From positions 1 through 29,704 of the IMG/VR virus record IMGVR_UViG_3300042555_000631: a DNA stretch of 29,704 bases; one strand, 5' to 3'. The notes under the pieces are model-generated. The model worked only from the letters and a program-made list of their open reading frames with translations. It was not told the origin of the DNA and ran no database searches. Below are positions 1-6,640 of the stretch, in pieces (position 1 is the stretch's first letter; every line of letters starts with the position of its first letter). The stretch is from a virus. The translations under genes and the position numbers were made by a program.

Positions 1-145
1 AAGCAATCCTTATACTGTTGATAACACAATCGGTTATAGTGTAATATCAGACAAATTTGAAGATTATTTGGCAGGCGTAAATTTAACTTTTAACATAAAT
101 ACAATTTCAGATTATGATGCGTGTAATATGCCTTTTATTGGTTAG
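1..145 (+). CDS. 3' end of an unidentified phage protein (partial)
   Basis: Reading from base 2 there is an open frame to a TAG at 143-145, giving about 47 C-terminal residues that end in DYDACNMPFIG. The 5' part lies outside the window. The last 32 bases overlap the tail-fibre-like gene in another frame, which is normal for this tightly packed genome. The residue pattern (LAGVNLTFNI followed by a single Cys near the end) resembles the ends of Bacteroidota phage structural proteins, but I cannot name the family. If the phage genome is circularly permuted, this gene would lie between the portal gene and the tail fibre, so a connector or tail role is a guess from position only. Confidence 0.6.
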   Translation, partial: SNPYTVDNTIGYSVISDKFEDYLAGVNLTFNINTISDYDACNMPFIG

Positions 146-2222
146 TGTTATTGCAATACAATTGAATGCACAACAATACACAAAGTTCAATGGTTATGGC
201 TTTCAAGCAGATAGATTGAAAGCAGATAGTATTTCAATACATCCAAGCGATACAGTAAGAAACAAAGCAGCGAGAAGCATTGCAGTATTGAATGGAATGT
301 TTTATATTGCTGATGGAACAAAATGGAAAGTAGTTGGAACAGATACAACTTCACTTTCAAATAGGATTGATGCAAGGGTAAAGTATACTGATACTGCTTT
401 GATGCTTTCTCCTTATTTACGTAAGGCAGATACAACTTCACTTTCAAATAGAATAAATTTGAAGTTAAATATTGCGGATACTGCAACAATGCTTTCTCCT
501 TACTCTAAATTAAAAAGTGTAGGATTGTCAATGCCATCTGCTTTTAATGTGGCTAATTCACCTTTAACAAGCAATGGAACAATAGCAGTAACAGGAGCAG
601 GAACATCAAGTCAATATGTAAGAGGAGATGGGCAACTTGCAAACTTTCCGAGCAATGGGGGAGGTGGTTCATCGGTTAATTACTATTTAAATGGAAGTGT
701 TAATCAGGGAACAATTGGTGGTGATACTTACTACCAATTAAGTAAAGTACCTATAATAGGCACAGGAACTGATTTCACAAGAACAAATGCACAAGGTAAT
801 GGCTATATCGCTTCGTTTATTACGGATGCAGGAGACCCTGCTTTATTGAATATTCCAGGTGGTAATTGGAACTTAGAATTTTATTTTTCTGCTTCATCAG
901 GGGGTAGCACTCCATCGTTTTATGCAGAGATTTATAAGGTTAGTTCTGCCAATGTATTTACTCTTATTGCAAATGGCTCAACGAATCCTGAAGGCATTAC
1001 ACAGGGAACTGTTGTAGACCAATATTTTACTTCAGTTCCTGTCCCACAAACTACTATACTTGCAACCGATAGAATAGCAATAAGAATATTTGTAACAACA
1101 AGTGGAAGAACTATAACCTTACATACAGAAGACAATAATTTATCAGAAGTTTTAACTACGTTTTCAACAGGGTTAAATGCTTTGAATGGGCTTACTTCAC
1201 AAGTACAATACTTTGCAACAGGAACAAGCGGAAGTGATTTCAATATTTCATCTGCAACCAATACACATACATTTAATTTACCTACTGCATCAGGTGCAAA
1301 TAGAGGTGCTTTATCAAGTGCAGATTGGACTACATTTAATAATAAATTAAGTTTAAGTGATACATTTACAATCAGCACAAGAGCATGGAGGCAAAAAGGA
1401 TTGGATAGTTTGGCTGCTATTGAATTGAATGTTGCTGATACTGCAACAATGTTAAATCCTTATACAAGGGGAAGCGGAACAAATGGACAAGTTGCTTATT
1501 GGAATGCAACAAGAAGTTTGACAGGGAATAATAATTTATTTTGGGATAATACCAATGCAAGATTGGGGATTGGTACGACTACACCACAAAATACATTTGA
1601 TGTTGTAAGAGGAACTGCTGGTGCTATGTTAAGAAGTCAATATGAATCTGCATCTTTTTCTTTTAATGCTGATTCGAAAGTTGGAATATATACGGCTTCA
1701 TCAAATACTGCACATGGTGCGGGTTTAATTTTTGGGCAAACAAATCTTCAAGCAAGTTCTGTTTATCCATCTTTTGAAATACAATATGTTTATAGTTCAA
1801 CAGTAGCAGATAATAATTGGAGAGTAAATTATACAGGTAGAAGTTCAAGCGGATTGGTAACAACTTATGCAGCTAATTTATTTAATGTATATGCCGATGG
1901 AAGAGTAATATTAAATCCTGCTGCATCTGGTGTTACAGCAAGTGCAAAATTATTAATAGGAACATCAACCGACGCAGGCTTTAGATTAGATGTTAATGGA
2001 ACAGCAAGGGTGCAATCAACACTTAAAGTAGGAGCAACAACAACACAAAACGCATCAGCGGTTCTTGATGTTGAATCAACAACTCGTGGCTTCCTTCCAC
2101 CAAGAATGACAACAGCACAAAGAGATTTAATTGCAACCCCTGCAGCAGGACTTGTGATATATAATACATCAACAAACAAACATCAAGGGTACAATGGTAC
2201 AACTTGGAATGATTTCTATTAA
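114..2222 (+). CDS. Tail-fibre-like structural protein with N-terminal signal peptide
   Basis: 702 residues. Residues 1-20 look like a Sec signal peptide: Met-Met-Arg, a hydrophobic stretch (ICLLLVSVIAIQL) and a possible cleavage site after LNA. Residues 75-140 hold two repeats of about 29 residues (TDTTSLSNRI ... TATMLSPY), with a third partial copy near residue 440. The middle is Gly/Ser/Thr/Asn-rich and probably beta-structured. The last 80 residues have the pattern LDVESTTRGFLPPRMTTAQR ... IYNTSTNKHQGYNGTTWNDF, common at the C-terminus of Bacteroidota tail-fibre and surface proteins. It is followed 12 bases later by a small gene and then the lysis cassette, the usual place for a fibre gene. 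The second Met (base 117) is an equally possible start. A host-binding role is inferred. Confidence 0.75.
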   Translation: MMRVICLLLVSVIAIQLNAQQYTKFNGYGFQADRLKADSISIHPSDTVRNKAARSIAVLNGMFYIADGTKWKVVGTDTTSLSNRIDARVKYTDTALMLSPYLRKADTTSLSNRINLKLNIADTATMLSPYSKLKSVGLSMPSAFNVANSPLTSNGTIAVTGAGTSSQYVRGDGQLANFPSNGGGGSSVNYYLNGSVNQGTIGGDTYYQLSKVPIIGTGTDFTRTNAQGNGYIASFITDAGDPALLNIPGGNWNLEFYFSASSGGSTPSFYAEIYKVSSANVFTLIANGSTNPEGITQGTVVDQYFTSVPVPQTTILATDRIAIRIFVTTSGRTITLHTEDNNLSEVLTTFSTGLNALNGLTSQVQYFATGTSGSDFNISSATNTHTFNLPTASGANRGALSSADWTTFNNKLSLSDTFTISTRAWRQKGLDSLAAIELNVADTATMLNPYTRGSGTNGQVAYWNATRSLTGNNNLFWDNTNARLGIGTTTPQNTFDVVRGTAGAMLRSQYESASFSFNADSKVGIYTASSNTAHGAGLIFGQTNLQASSVYPSFEIQYVYSSTVADNNWRVNYTGRSSSGLVTTYAANLFNVYADGRVILNPAASGVTASAKLLIGTSTDAGFRLDVNGTARVQSTLKVGATTTQNASAVLDVESTTRGFLPPRMTTAQRDLIATPAAGLVIYNTSTNKHQGYNGTTWNDFY
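340..512 (+). repeat. 87-bp coding direct repeats in the tail-fibre-like gene
   Basis: The word starting CAGATACAACTTCACTTTCA occurs at 340 and again at 427, a period of 87 bp (29 codons). The linked word for DTAxMLSPY follows at about 385 and 478, and a diverged copy lies at about 1438. In-frame repeats of this kind are common in fibre stalks and allow length change by recombination. Confidence 0.75.
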
Positions 2223-2234
2223 AAATAAAAAACA

Positions 2235-2483
2235 ATGAAACAAATTCAACCGGTTAGTATTTGGCAAAATGGTCAAACAAAAGAAGCAACAGTTTTAAAT
2301 GCTTATGTAGTTAGTGATAATTTAATTGATACTGCTACATTTTATTATGCATTATTAACAGATAATAATGAACAATTATCTGAAGGAAATCTTACCATGA
2401 GTGGTGAAGATTACAAAGGTTTTGTAAGCAATGATTATGCTTATAATTGGATTGCAAAAGAATTGAAATTACAAATTTTATAA
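2235..2483 (+). CDS. Small phage protein of unknown function (82 aa)
   Basis: Begins 12 bases after the tail-fibre gene with ATG preceded by an A-rich leader. The 82 residues start MKQIQPVSIWQNGQTKEA and are predicted soluble and mixed alpha/beta, with no signal peptide, membrane helix or cysteines. The pattern (a start with x-P-x-x-I-W-x-N-G and an end with a WxAKEL helix) looks like a small protein I associate with Bacteroidota phages next to fibre and lysis genes, but I know no function. Position allows a fibre chaperone or tail accessory role; this is inference only. Confidence 0.7.
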   Translation: MKQIQPVSIWQNGQTKEATVLNAYVVSDNLIDTATFYYALLTDNNEQLSEGNLTMSGEDYKGFVSNDYAYNWIAKELKLQIL

Positions 2484-2492
2484 AGTAATAAA

Positions 2493-2669
2493 ATGCAACA
2501 AGTAGATACAACAAGCATAAGGGGAACAATTATCACTTTTATTGCTTCATATTTTAGCTTCCAAGCGATAACTCCTGTATTGCAATTTGTATCTTTGATA
2601 GTTGCATTGGCAGCAGGTGGAACAACTTTATATCTTAACCTTAAAAAAATAAAAAAAGATGGATTATAA
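2493..2669 (+). CDS. Holin-like small membrane protein (58 aa)
   Basis: A 58-codon frame starting MQQVDTTSIRGTIITF. It has two probable membrane helices (about residues 11-26 and 29-47) and a basic tail KKIKKDG, the usual size and layout of a class II holin. It lies 9 bases after the previous stop and overlaps the next membrane gene by 11 bases. The endolysin downstream has no signal sequence and so needs a holin to cross the inner membrane, which supports the role. It could equally be the antiholin of a pair with the next gene. Confidence 0.65.
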   Translation: MQQVDTTSIRGTIITFIASYFSFQAITPVLQFVSLIVALAAGGTTLYLNLKKIKKDGL

Positions 2670-2925
2670 CTATTTAATTTTAGCTTATATAGGCTTACTT
2701 TTGCATTATCTTTTCAGATGGAAAGAAGTTGTTGATGAAAATAAACAAGTGAATTATAAGGCTGAATTGCCATCATTCATTATATCAATAATTGCAACAG
2801 GAATAATGGTTTATCTTGGTGATGACATGAAAGATATATATCCATTAACTCCTGCAACTGCATTATTACTTGGTTATGGCAATCAATCAATATTTAATAA
2901 GTTAGTAAAAAGTAAAAATTTATGA
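2659..2925 (+). CDS. Holin-like membrane protein (88 aa)
   Basis: 88 residues with helices at about 5-19, 39-55 and a shorter one at 64-75, separated by a charged segment (WKEVVDENKQVNYKAE). Starts inside the end of the 58-aa membrane gene and ends in an ATGA overlap with the lipoprotein gene, so the three are translationally linked. Size, helix number and position between a small holin-like gene and spanin/endolysin genes fit a holin or antiholin. No family-specific motif was recognised, so the name rests on topology and context. Confidence 0.6.
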   Translation: MDYNYLILAYIGLLLHYLFRWKEVVDENKQVNYKAELPSFIISIIATGIMVYLGDDMKDIYPLTPATALLLGYGNQSIFNKLVKSKNL

Positions 2926-3410
2926 AGTATATTTTAATTTTGTGTTTATTGATTGCAGGTTGTTCAGCAGTAAAAAGAGTATTGAAAGATAACAATAAAA
3001 TTGAAATCGTTGGCAGAGAATGGGAGAAAAAGAATCCTTGTGTTAATGATTCCTTTGTTACTTTTTTAAGTGATACATTGATAAAATTTGATACTACTTA
3101 TAAATTCAAATTTGATACTATCAACAAAGTTGATATTGTCAAGTTAGTTGATACTGTTTTAATCAAAAAAACAATCAGAATTAAAGATACATTTAAAGTA
3201 TTCATAAATGATAATAGAAGGCTCAACATTGCCTTAGATTCAGTTAATCACTATAAAGGCTTATCTGCATATTACAAAGTGCAATTTAATGAACAAACTG
3301 AACAAACGAAAGTGCAAAAATATAGAGCTAATTGGTGGATGATAAGATTTTGGTTATTATTCTTATTAATGTTGATTATATTTGTATTGTATCAAAAATT
3401 CAATAAATAA
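2922..3410 (+). CDS. Lipoprotein with C-terminal membrane anchor, candidate unimolecular spanin
   Basis: 162 residues. The N-terminus is a lipoprotein signal: MKYILILCLLIAGC with lipobox I-A-G-C and modified Cys14, so the mature protein would be tethered to the outer membrane. Residues 28-130 are hydrophilic, rich in Lys, Asp and Val/Ile, with repeated FDT/VDT/KDT words. Residues about 139-158 form a strong helix (WLLFLLMLIIFVLY) followed by a short basic end, a C-terminal inner-membrane anchor. A lipobox at one end and a membrane helix at the other is the known topology of unimolecular spanins such as phage T1 gp11, which disrupt the outer membrane after endolysin action. Neighbours are holin-like genes and the endolysin. 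Topology is seen; function is inferred. Confidence 0.65.
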   Translation: MKYILILCLLIAGCSAVKRVLKDNNKIEIVGREWEKKNPCVNDSFVTFLSDTLIKFDTTYKFKFDTINKVDIVKLVDTVLIKKTIRIKDTFKVFINDNRRLNIALDSVNHYKGLSAYYKVQFNEQTEQTKVQKYRANWWMIRFWLLFLLMLIIFVLYQKFNK

Positions 3411-3413
3411 TTT

Positions 3414-3596
3414 ATGAAGCAGTATACAGTTTATTTTGAAATATTTGGAAAGAAATTGAAGATTAATTTGTATGCTAAATCAATGGCAGATGCCAAAGAA
3501 AAAATATTGAAGAAAAAAGATGAAGCCTTTAATATTTTAAAGATAGAATGTCCTGATGATGTAACATTTCTTAAAGATATATTTGGATTCAAATGA
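3414..3596 (+). CDS. Small protein in the lysis cassette (60 aa), function unknown
   Basis: 60 residues starting MKQYTVYFEIFGKKLKIN. It is a basic, soluble protein without membrane helices. The pattern beta-beta-alpha-beta (YTVYFEI, KLKINLYA, a helix ADAKEKILKKK, then FNILKIEC) suggests a compact fold. It sits between the spanin candidate and the endolysin, 3 bases after the former and with an ATGA overlap to the latter. It could regulate endolysin translation or lysis timing, but there is no motif that shows this. Confidence 0.65.
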   Translation: MKQYTVYFEIFGKKLKINLYAKSMADAKEKILKKKDEAFNILKIECPDDVTFLKDIFGFK

Positions 3597-4042
3597 TAAT
3601 AGTAAATAAAGCGTGTATTGATTTAATCAAACATTTTGAAGGCTTATTTTTGAAGCCATATCTTTGCCCTGCAAATGTTGCTACCATTGGTTATGGAACA
3701 ATTCGTTATCCAAACGGAACGAAAGTAAGATTAACCGATGCACCAATAACTGAAGCAAAAGCAATGGAATATTTGATGTTTGAAATTAATCAAAAAGCAA
3801 GAGCAATTGATCCGATGTTAAGAGAAGATTTAACAGAAAATCAATTTGCTGCATTGATTTCATTTGCCTATAATTTAGGCGAAGGAGCATTGCGTAAATC
3901 AACCTTACTAAAAAAGGTTAATGAGAATCCATTAGATGCGCAAATTCGCAATGAATTTCAGAAGTGGATATATGCAGACGGAAGAAAATTAAACGGCTTA
4001 TTAAGGCGCAGAAATGCAGAAGCGGATTTATATTTCAGCTAA
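3593..4042 (+). CDS. Endolysin, GH24 (T4-type) lysozyme
   Basis: 149 residues, the usual length of a phage muramidase cleaving the MurNAc-GlcNAc bond of peptidoglycan. The catalytic pattern is E16-x8-C25-x5-T31 (HFEG ... YLC ... ATIGYGT), the E-8-D/C-5-T arrangement of GH24 lysozymes with Cys in place of the T4 Asp20. Further family features are LTENQFAALISFAYNLG near residue 100 and a C-terminal GLLRRRNAEADL. There is no signal peptide or SAR helix, so export should depend on the holin. It overlaps the upstream 60-aa gene by ATGA. High confidence in family; substrate linkage is by family knowledge. Confidence 0.93.
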   Translation: MIIVNKACIDLIKHFEGLFLKPYLCPANVATIGYGTIRYPNGTKVRLTDAPITEAKAMEYLMFEINQKARAIDPMLREDLTENQFAALISFAYNLGEGALRKSTLLKKVNENPLDAQIRNEFQKWIYADGRKLNGLLRRRNAEADLYFS

Positions 4043-4051
4043 AAAAAACTT

Positions 4052-4768
4052 ATGATAATTAGACCTCGATTAACACAGGAGGAGTATTTATTTTTAAAAA
4101 AGAATTACAGAGCAAAGAAAGGAAACAGAGTATTAGCAATCGGTGATTTGCATGAGCCTTTCTGCCTTGATGGTTATCTTGATTTCTGCAAAGAAGTATA
4201 TGCAAAATATCAATGTAACAAAGTTGTATTTATTGGCGATGTAATTGATAACCATTATTCATCATATCATGAAACTGATGTGGATGGTTTAAGCGGTGGT
4301 CAGGAGTTAGAGTTAGCGATTTTAAAACTTGCTGCATGGTATCAAGCCTTTCCTATTGCTGATGTAACTATTGGCAATCATGATAGATTGATAATGAGAA
4401 AGGCACAAACAGGAGCAGTTCCAAAGGCTTGGATAAAGGAATATAAAGAAGTGTTGAACGTGCCGGGTTGGAATTTTACTGAAAGGATTGTTGTTGATGG
4501 TGTGCAATACATTCATGGCGAAGCAGGAACTGCGCAAGCTAAATGCAGAGCAGATATGATGTCAACAGTACAAGGGCATTTGCATACACAAGCCTATACA
4601 CAATGGTTTGTTGGTGCAAACTTTCGTATCTTTGGAATGCAGTTAGGTTGTGGCATAGATCATAACTCTTATGCTATGGCTTATGCAAAATCCGGAAAGA
4701 AACCTGCAATCGGTTGCGGAGTGATTATTGATGGCGATGTTGCAATTAATGAATTGATGAAACTATAA
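4052..4768 (+). CDS. Calcineurin-like metallophosphoesterase
   Basis: 238 residues with the full dimetal phosphoesterase motif set: GDLH (D32, H34), GDVID (D63), GNHD (N109, H110, D111), a His at 155 and GHLH (H176, H178). These bind two metal ions and hydrolyse phosphomono- or diesters. Phage members of this superfamily act on nucleic-acid ends or on nucleotides, but the substrate cannot be read from the sequence. It starts 9 bases after the endolysin and is read in the same direction as the small early-type genes that follow, so it may belong to that group rather than to lysis. A DNA end-processing role is one possibility. Confidence 0.88.
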   Translation: MIIRPRLTQEEYLFLKKNYRAKKGNRVLAIGDLHEPFCLDGYLDFCKEVYAKYQCNKVVFIGDVIDNHYSSYHETDVDGLSGGQELELAILKLAAWYQAFPIADVTIGNHDRLIMRKAQTGAVPKAWIKEYKEVLNVPGWNFTERIVVDGVQYIHGEAGTAQAKCRADMMSTVQGHLHTQAYTQWFVGANFRIFGMQLGCGIDHNSYAMAYAKSGKKPAIGCGVIIDGDVAINELMKL

Positions 4769-4778
4769 TAAAACTAAA

Positions 4779-4958
4779 ATGAAAAAACCAAAGGGATTTA
4801 ACAAGATGACTTTAAGAGAGCAAGAGATATGGCTAATTGCAGAACGTGAAGCAATCAACAAAGCATTAGCTGCAAACAGCAAACAACTTGCAATAGTTCG
4901 TGGTGGGCAGAAGGTAGAATTAAGCGATTACGAAAGGCATGATTTGGAAAAAGTATAA
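4779..4958 (+). CDS. Small charged protein (59 aa), unknown
   Basis: A 59-codon frame starting MKKPKGFNKMTLREQEIW and ending YERHDLEKV. It is highly charged, mostly helical and lacks hydrophobic segments. It begins 10 bases after the phosphoesterase stop with an A-rich leader (AATAAAACTAAA). The end overlaps an upstream-extended reading of the next gene, but not its preferred start at 4969. No family recognised. Confidence 0.6.
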   Translation: MKKPKGFNKMTLREQEIWLIAEREAINKALAANSKQLAIVRGGQKVELSDYERHDLEKV

Positions 4959-4968
4959 ATTAAAAACT

Positions 4969-5166
4969 ATGACAGTAGTAGAACAGTTATTTGAGAAATT
5001 ATGGAATGAACCAAAAGATAAATTAACTTGGTATCATTTATTAAAATTAGCAAAAGAGATGGAGAAGGAACAGATAATCAAAGCCTATAATAAGTCATTT
5101 GAGAATAGATATTTACCATATCATACAGCAGAACAATATTACAATGACACCTATATCAAAAAGTAA
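4969..5166 (+). CDS. Small conserved-type phage protein (65 aa)
   Basis: 65 residues from ATG at 4969 (MTVVEQLFEKLWNEPKDK). A longer frame begins at 4939 but would overlap the previous gene by 20 bases and adds a basic stretch, while 4969 has the typical A-rich leader (TAAATTAAAAACT), so I prefer 4969. The pattern of an N-terminal VEQLFEKL helix, then LAKEMEKEQIIKAY and AEQYYNDTY, matches a small protein I have seen repeatedly in Bacteroidota phages near replication or early genes. Its function is unknown. Predicted all-helical and soluble. Confidence 0.7.
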   Translation: MTVVEQLFEKLWNEPKDKLTWYHLLKLAKEMEKEQIIKAYNKSFENRYLPYHTAEQYYNDTYIKK

Positions 5167-5235
5167 AGTGAGCAAAAAACTTGACAAATCTATGTTCAAA
5201 AAAATGTAACCAAACACAATTATTGAAACCAAAAA

Positions 5236-5331
5236 ATGATACGCAAATATTCGATAATATATGAACAATCATCTGAACTAATCAAGTTACCAATAGGTCA
5301 TGCAGGTATCAATCCTGCGGTGGTTGTTTAA
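5236..5331 (+). CDS. Possible 31-aa peptide in the 5167-5342 gap
   Basis: The gap 5167-5342 holds one small frame, MIRKYSIIYEQSSELIKLPI followed by GHAGINPAVVV, ending 11 bases before the next gene. The leader is A-rich (GAAACCAAAAA). Its size makes chance likely. The same stretch has a 5-bp hairpin at 5302-5318 (GCAGG, loop TATCAAT, CCTGC) without a T-tract. Nothing else was seen in the gap. Confidence 0.3.
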   Translation: MIRKYSIIYEQSSELIKLPIGHAGINPAVVV

Positions 5332-5342
5332 AATTAAAAAAT

Positions 5343-5573
5343 ATGCAAGATAAAATAGTTGAATCAGTAATAAACAAATATCAGCAAAGAAGTGAAGTAG
5401 GCATTGGTAAATACAACACAACTTTAGAAAATAACAATGAAGATGATTTCTTACTTCATGCACAACAGGAAGCAATGGATTTCTCTTTGTATTTAGAAAA
5501 GATAATGCAGATTGTGAAAGAAACTCCAAACGATGCAGAACTTGGAGCTAAAATAAGAATGATGTCAAGATGA
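5343..5573 (+). CDS. Small phage protein (76 aa), MazG/DUF5664-like appearance
   Basis: 76 residues: MQDKIVESVINKYQQRSEVG, then KYNTTL, then FLLHAQQEAMDFSLYLEKIM. The order (a helix, RSEVGIGKYNTTL, then a helix with HAQQEAMD and LYLEK) resembles small phage proteins related to the all-alpha NTP pyrophosphohydrolase/DUF5664 group, in which acidic residues on paired helices bind Mg2+. Here the protein is short and the complete ExxE/ExxD set is not evident, so activity is doubtful. It overlaps the HExxH gene by ATGA and is probably co-translated with it. Confidence 0.65.
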   Translation: MQDKIVESVINKYQQRSEVGIGKYNTTLENNNEDDFLLHAQQEAMDFSLYLEKIMQIVKETPNDAELGAKIRMMSR

Positions 5574-5839
5574 TAACTAAAATAATATATAAGAAATTAG
5601 GAAGGGAAAAGTTATGGGGTGAAGCAGATTTAGAAGATAATTCTATTGTATTAGATATTCGATTGAAAGGCAAAAAGCATCTTGAAATATTAACACATGA
5701 ATCGTTGCATATATTATTACCGGGAGCAAACGAAGAAGAAATAGTTAGAATATCAACTGCACTCACAAAAGTATTGTGGAAAGAAAATTATAGAAGGATT
5801 GATTCTGAAGATAATATTCCACTTCAAGATGGGAGTTAG
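5570..5839 (+). CDS. Miniature HExxH protein (89 aa), putative metallopeptidase fold
   Basis: 89 residues. The motif T42-H43-E44-S45-L46-H47 is a textbook zincin HExxH, in the helix after a beta strand (NSIVLDIRL then KKHLEILTHESLHILL). Glu residues at 55-57 follow and could give a third ligand, as in small gluzincin-like proteins; the C-terminal half is one more helix (IVRISTALTKVLW). It would be one of the smallest such domains. It may be an active peptidase, a toxin-like protein, or an inactive binding domain. ATGA-coupled to the upstream gene and last gene before the convergent junction. Confidence 0.6.
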   Translation: MITKIIYKKLGREKLWGEADLEDNSIVLDIRLKGKKHLEILTHESLHILLPGANEEEIVRISTALTKVLWKENYRRIDSEDNIPLQDGS

Positions 5840-5893
5840 ATTATAACATTAAATAAATATAGTAACTGCGACAATACAAGTGTTATAAACAAT

Positions 5894-5908
5894 AACATGA
5901 AACATGTT
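5894..5908. repeat. Short inverted repeat (AACATG-AAA-CATGTT)
   Basis: Perfect 6-bp inverted repeat with a 3-base spacer in the non-coding stretch after the HExxH gene. It is followed by AAAAATTG rather than a T-tract. It could be a small operator or part of the 3' end structure; no function can be shown. Confidence 0.35.
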
Positions 5909-5920
5909 AAAAATTGAATA

Positions 5921-5949
5921 AATAAGTTCCCATTTAGGGAACATTTATT
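5921..5949. terminator. Hairpin at the convergent junction, probable bidirectional terminator
   Basis: GTTCCC (5926-5931), loop ATTTA, GGGAAC (5937-5942), with AATAA upstream and TTATT after a 2-base bulge extending the stem. T-rich sequence lies on the right (ATTTATTATCCTT) and A-rich sequence on the left, so it could stop plus-strand transcripts after 5839 and minus-strand transcripts after 5968. The G+C part of the stem is short, so efficiency is uncertain. Confidence 0.5.
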
Positions 5950-5967
5950 ATCCTTGCATCGTGAAAG

Positions 5968-6108
5968 TTATTGCAAAAAGTACACAATTACAACCTTCAT
6001 ATACCATTCTTGCATTCCCCAATAATTATTGGGAGTTATCAAAGCACTACGCATAACATTATTTTGCTGCAATAGTGGCTTGACGTTCTTAATTTCATCT
6101 TTGTGCAT
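5968..6108 (-). CDS. Possible 46-aa protein at the end of the minus-strand operon
   Basis: A frame of 46 codons, MHKDEIKNVKPLLQQNNVMR, then SALITPNNYW, ending VIVYFLQ. An in-frame stop lies 21 bases upstream, so the ATG at 6108 is the only Met start; the leader is A-rich (AAAACTAAAAGCAG), similar to real genes of this operon. A perfect 16-bp palindrome (CCCAATAATTATTGGG, 6018-6033) lies inside. The opposite strand has a 31-codon GTG frame (5961-6056) that is less convincing. No family recognised. Confidence 0.4.
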   Translation of the reverse strand: MHKDEIKNVKPLLQQNNVMRSALITPNNYWGMQEWYMKVVIVYFLQ

Positions 6109-6178
6109 ATAATCTGCTTTTAGTTTTTATTTCAACTTTTGTTTTCAAAATGCCACTACTGACAGCAATACCTGCTCG

Positions 6179-6640
6179 TTACAATCCCAACACATAATCA
6201 TATAATACAAAAAACTCATCAGGTGTTGATATAAACTCATATATACCACCTGATTTCCTTTCCAATGCTTGTTCAGTTAATTGATATTCTGATGCTTTAT
6301 CCTTACCAACTTTGATTTCTATCATTACTGATCTTCCTTTAATGGTTGCAGATATATCAGCAGTTCCTTTTCTTGTTGTACCGGGAATCCATTTCTTTAC
6401 AGATAGATGCAAACCGCTTGCAGTTTTTTCAATGCCATCAATTAGCCTGCCTGTTGAGTTTACTCTCGTTGCTCTCCATCCTTTCCATAAAATATAGTTA
6501 GTTATAAATTTAGTCAATCCATTTGCCGTCTTATATTTTGGAAGCGTTGGCGCACAATAGAAGCCATCTGCAACTACTTGTGGATATTTCACTTTATAAT
6601 ATTCTAAATGTGCTTCGTTGTATCTTTCTTTGAAAGTCAT
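6179..6640 (-). CDS. VRR-NUC / PD-(D/E)xK-type nuclease
   Basis: 153 residues. The catalytic pattern is K-G-T-A-D95-I, then M-I-E108-I-K110, then Q120 in a following helix (KASEYQLTEQALERK), which is the D-ExK-Q layout of VRR-NUC and Holliday-junction-resolvase-like nucleases. The N-terminal 50 residues (a helix starting MTFKERYNEA and an LTKFITNYILWKGW segment) are an extra part. Such enzymes cut branched or flapped DNA. It is encoded with an ERF annealing protein and an SSB-like protein, which supports a recombination or replication-intermediate role. The start overlaps the upstream 59-aa gene by ATGA. Confidence 0.8.
   Translation of the reverse strand: MTFKERYNEAHLEYYKVKYPQVVADGFYCAPTLPKYKTANGLTKFITNYILWKGWRATRVNSTGRLIDGIEKTASGLHLSVKKWIPGTTRKGTADISATIKGRSVMIEIKVGKDKASEYQLTEQALERKSGGIYEFISTPDEFFVLYDYVLGL

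Noticed and set aside
932-1378. 148-codon minus-strand frame within the tail-fibre-like gene
   Set aside because: Its composition is that of a shadow frame, it overlaps a well-supported gene fully, and no promoter or operon context exists on that strand.
4939-4968. Longer start for the 65-aa gene at 4969
   Set aside because: It would overlap the preceding 59-aa gene and adds an unlikely basic stretch; the ATG at 4969 has the usual A-rich leader.
5296-5330. tRNA-like T-arm (GCAGG-TATCAAT-CCTGC)
   Set aside because: The loop does not match TTCRANY, no acceptor stem pairs at the right distance, and no anticodon arm is visible.
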